In this document: piece by piece, positions 62,522 to 64,000 of the stretch
Numbering within the stretch: the first letter of the stretch is position 1
Layout of the letters: each line of letters opens with the position of its first letter
From: an uncultured Bacilli bacterium
GTDB taxonomy: Bacteria; Bacillota_I; Bacilli_A; RF39; UBA660
DNA: 64,000 nucleotides
Direction: 5' to 3'
Assembly (NCBI GenBank): GCA_947629375.1
Contig: CANRDN010000003.1
Span: 31,452 to 95,451, forward strand
Translations under genes and position numbers: made by a program
Notes under the pieces: generated by a model
The model's input: only the letters and a program-made list of their open reading frames with translations
Database searches by the model: none
Told to the model about the DNA's origin: nothing

Positions 62522-62568
62522 AATAACTACCTTCCTTCATTTTTATCGTTTGTAACAAATTGTAGATG

Positions 62569-62589
62569 GAATAAAGTTTTTAACTTTGT
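62569..62589 (+). repeat. Left repeat of the third recombinase cassette
   Basis: GGAATAAAGTTTTTAACTTTG. It contains ATAAAGTTTTTAACTTT, which occurs inverted at 63924-63940. It lies 48 bases before the start of the surface protein. Confidence 0.7.
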
Positions 62590-62639
62590 TTTTTCCTTTA
62601 CGATTTAGCGTAATAAAAGGGGATTTTTATTGTTTTCGA

Positions 62640-63746
62640 CTACAAATATGACTTCGATAAATCAATGAAAGTTAATTTGTTAATTTGAAATAATTTTTCA
62701 CTATCATTGATATGAACATATAAATCTAAAGTTATCTTGACACTGGAGTGACCAAGTATTTCACTCAATGACTTTATATCTACTCCACAAAGAAGTGAAT
62801 GAGTTGCAAATGTATGTCTTAAAATATGAAATTTGTATTTTTTAATTGATAGTGATTTTAAATAATTTAAATAAAACTTATAATACCTTTTAGTAGACAT
62901 AAAAGACTCGTTTTCAGTTAAAAAATAACAGTTATCATCCCTTTTAAACTTCTTTAAATAAGGCATTAAGGCATCATTGATAGGAATATCCCTAATAGAA
63001 TTATGAGTCTTAGGACTATCTAAAATTAGTTTTGTCTTTTGACCATTACTTATATCTTTATTTCTAACTCTTATAAGTGTTTTTGTTATATGAATAACTT
63101 TATTGTTTAAATCGATGTCTTTCCATTTTAATGCACATAGTTCACCTATACGCACTCCAGAAAATAGAGTAAATAAAATGGCAAATTCCTTAACATTATT
63201 TGTATGTTTTGTCTTTTTTTCTATTTTTCTTATTTCTTCATCAGTTAAAGTAATTATTTTATTCTGAGAAACCTTAGGTAATTCATATTTTATGTTTATA
63301 CCATTGTATTTTAGAAACTGTTTAAATACTAAGAGAATATCCTTAATTCTCTTGTTTCCTAATCCTTTATCTTGCAAATACTTTATAAATTCTAAAATAT
63401 CTTCATCTCTAATATCCTTTAACTTTTTGTCTTTAAAGAAAGGTATTATTTTAGAGTAAATTATAGAGTAGTAATTAGTATAACTTGAATCTTTTATGGA
63501 TATTTTAGAATCAAACCACGATATGATTGAATCTTCAATATTATCTTTTCTAATAAGACTTTTTTTACTATTTATTATTTCAAATTTTTTAAGTACTTCC
63601 TCCCTTTTTTTCTTAACTTCCAGATAACTTTTAGCATATACAAAACCATATTTTGTAATTTTACCTGTGTCATCCCTTTCTTTTACAAATCTCGCTTCAT
63701 ATCTCCCATCTTTTCTTTTTGTAATGTTTTCTCCCTTTTTTGGCAT
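62640..63746 (-). CDS. Tyrosine recombinase (Tn916-integrase-like)
   Basis: 368 residues from ATG 63746, 8 bases after AAAGGAG. N-terminal AP2-like arm-binding domain (about 4-52, ITKRKDGRYEARFVKERDD), SAM-like core-binding domain (about 75-165), catalytic domain with Arg199 (FSGVRIGE), His307 and Arg310 (KFHILRHTFATH), His333 (LGHSS) and Tyr343 (LDLYVH). The catalytic domain resembles that of the 4502 recombinase (both have a LIRVR-type strand and the FHxLRHTFAT block). It lies between the repeats at 62569 and 63919. A role in switching the surface-protein promoter or in moving the element is inferred. Confidence 0.9.
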   Translation of the reverse strand: MPKKGENITKRKDGRYEARFVKERDDTGKITKYGFVYAKSYLEVKKKREEVLKKFEIINSKKSLIRKDNIEDSIISWFDSKISIKDSSYTNYYSIIYSKIIPFFKDKKLKDIRDEDILEFIKYLQDKGLGNKRIKDILLVFKQFLKYNGINIKYELPKVSQNKIITLTDEEIRKIEKKTKHTNNVKEFAILFTLFSGVRIGELCALKWKDIDLNNKVIHITKTLIRVRNKDISNGQKTKLILDSPKTHNSIRDIPINDALMPYLKKFKRDDNCYFLTENESFMSTKRYYKFYLNYLKSLSIKKYKFHILRHTFATHSLLCGVDIKSLSEILGHSSVKITLDLYVHINDSEKLFQINKLTFIDLSKSYL

Positions 63747-63862
63747 TATAAACTCTCCTTTCACACCATTATTATGGACTCTTTTTTTGACTGCTATAAA
63801 TGTTATGATTTACGCTATTTTAATCAATTTTTAATTTTTTTAAAGTTTAAAGTGAAAATAAG

Positions 63863-63891
63863 TGTAAAAAAAGAACAAAATATGGTATGAT
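63863..63891 (+). promoter_or_regulatory. Outward promoter at the right end of the third cassette
   Basis: TGTAAA (63863-63868), 17 bases, TATGAT (63886-63891) preceded by TGG, an extended -10. It points right, away from the recombinase and surface-protein genes, toward the repeat at 63919. Confidence 0.5.
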
Positions 63892-63918
63892 AATTATTGA
63901 TAATAGGCAATTTTATGT

Positions 63919-63941
63919 GGAATAAAGTTAAAAACTTTATC
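63919..63941 (+). repeat. Right repeat of the third recombinase cassette
   Basis: GGAATAAAGTT (63919-63929), then AAA, then AACTTTATC. Its reverse complement shares ATAAAGTTTTTAACTTT with 62571-62587. The 63747-63862 and 63942-64000 stretches contain no other gene that I can see. Confidence 0.7.
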
Positions 63942-64000
63942 TAACATTTTGATTTGTTGTTATCAAGACAAGTACTTAAGAAAATTACAACTTACTTACC

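Larger units (their letters stand above)
62569..63941. promoter_or_regulatory. Putative invertible segment with recombinase and outward promoter
   Basis: 1.37 kb bounded by palindromic repeats that match in inverted orientation over 17 bases, and also in direct orientation (GGAATAAAGTT and AACTTT with a differing centre). It contains the recombinase, transcribed toward the surface-protein gene, and a promoter at the far end pointing outward. This mirrors cassette C-D. Inversion would aim the promoter at the surface protein; deletion is the alternative if the sites act as direct repeats. Confidence 0.55.
58501..64000. mobile_element. Second mobile element, left part (extends beyond the window)
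   Basis: It begins where the ATPase fragment stops and runs off the right edge. Contents: a serine recombinase with a small upstream protein, a large beta-helix surface protein and a tyrosine recombinase between repeats. The recombinase gene lies at the very edge, as is usual for serine-integrase elements. The right end and the missing half of the ATPase gene must lie beyond 64000. Confidence 0.75.

Noticed and set aside
62569..63941. Treating the third cassette as a certain invertible segment
   Set aside because: The repeats are internally palindromic and match in direct as well as inverted orientation, so excision of the recombinase cannot be excluded; it is reported at lower confidence.
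1..64000. CRISPR arrays, tRNA and rRNA genes
   Set aside because: I saw no regularly spaced repeat-spacer series and no stretch with tRNA cloverleaf features or rRNA similarity.
1..64000. Mycoplasma-type code (TGA = Trp)
   Set aside because: Several well-supported genes end in TGA, and conserved Trp positions (for example in SecY and L4) use TGG.

Overview
The window is very AT-rich DNA from a low-GC Gram-positive bacterium (Bacillota). TGA is used as a real stop (for example at 2079 and 7549) and Trp is TGG, so the standard bacterial code applies and Mycoplasma code 4 is excluded. The S10-spc-alpha ribosomal cluster followed by an ECF-transporter position, truA, rplM and rpsI is the Bacilli/Clostridia gene order. 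Short intergenic gaps, hairpin-plus-U terminators after most units, no rpmD in the spc block and many small anchored surface proteins suggest an uncultured host-associated lineage of the Bacilli (RF39/Mollicutes-related type). That placement is inference.

Layout. 1-2.7 kb: the end of a probable cdaA, cdaR, a shortened YbbR-domain paralogue, a DUF378 membrane protein and the 5' part of a lipoprotein gene. 2.68-11.07 kb: an 8.4 kb mobile element that splits the lipoprotein gene; its 3' part resumes in frame at 11.06 kb. 11.8-15.4 kb: a transglutaminase-like protein, an anchored protein, an S41 protease and a prepilin-like protein. 15.5-29.7 kb: rpsJ to rplQ with secY, adk, map, infA, rpmJ and rpoA. 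29.8-32.6 kb: two tandem paralogous anchored proteins. 32.7-37.3 kb: an SDR enzyme, a degenerate ECF module, truA, rplM and rpsI. 37.4-39.4 kb: a thioester adhesin with its own sortase. 39.5-47.3 kb: acyl-CoA ligase, CvpA-like and DUF1003 membrane proteins, CarD, a sirtuin, an XRE membrane regulator and a frameshifted lipoprotein. 47.4-52 kb: a complete Bce-type peptide-sensing and detoxification module. 52.1-57.4 kb: ispH, a sigma/anti-sigma pair and a GntR-controlled ABC transporter. 57.4-58.5 kb: an ABC importer whose ATPase gene is cut by a second mobile element that runs off the right edge.

The most interesting content is in the two elements. Each carries a large serine recombinase and a tyrosine recombinase lying between inverted repeats. 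In each, a promoter next to the repeat farther from the cargo currently points outward, away from the cargo, so inversion would bring it up against the cargo and aim it in. The first element has two such switches: a small promoter-only segment (2748-2883), and a larger one that contains the recombinase gene itself (4366-5452). They use related lox-like sites with different 8-bp cores (TATGTTAT and TAAGTTAT). The second element repeats the logic next to a large beta-helix surface protein (62569-63941). I read these as mobile, self-flipping ON/OFF cassettes for surface or envelope functions. The first element also carries an M20 peptidase behind a strong promoter, a 20-codon leader and an attenuator.

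Other notable points are the ECF ATPase pair that has lost its ATP-binding and hydrolysis motifs, a recombinase whose start codon appears to be ATT, a T8 tract that throws a lipoprotein signal peptide out of frame, a sortase without its usual arginine, and clear palindromic operators in front of the Bce and GntR/ABC operons.
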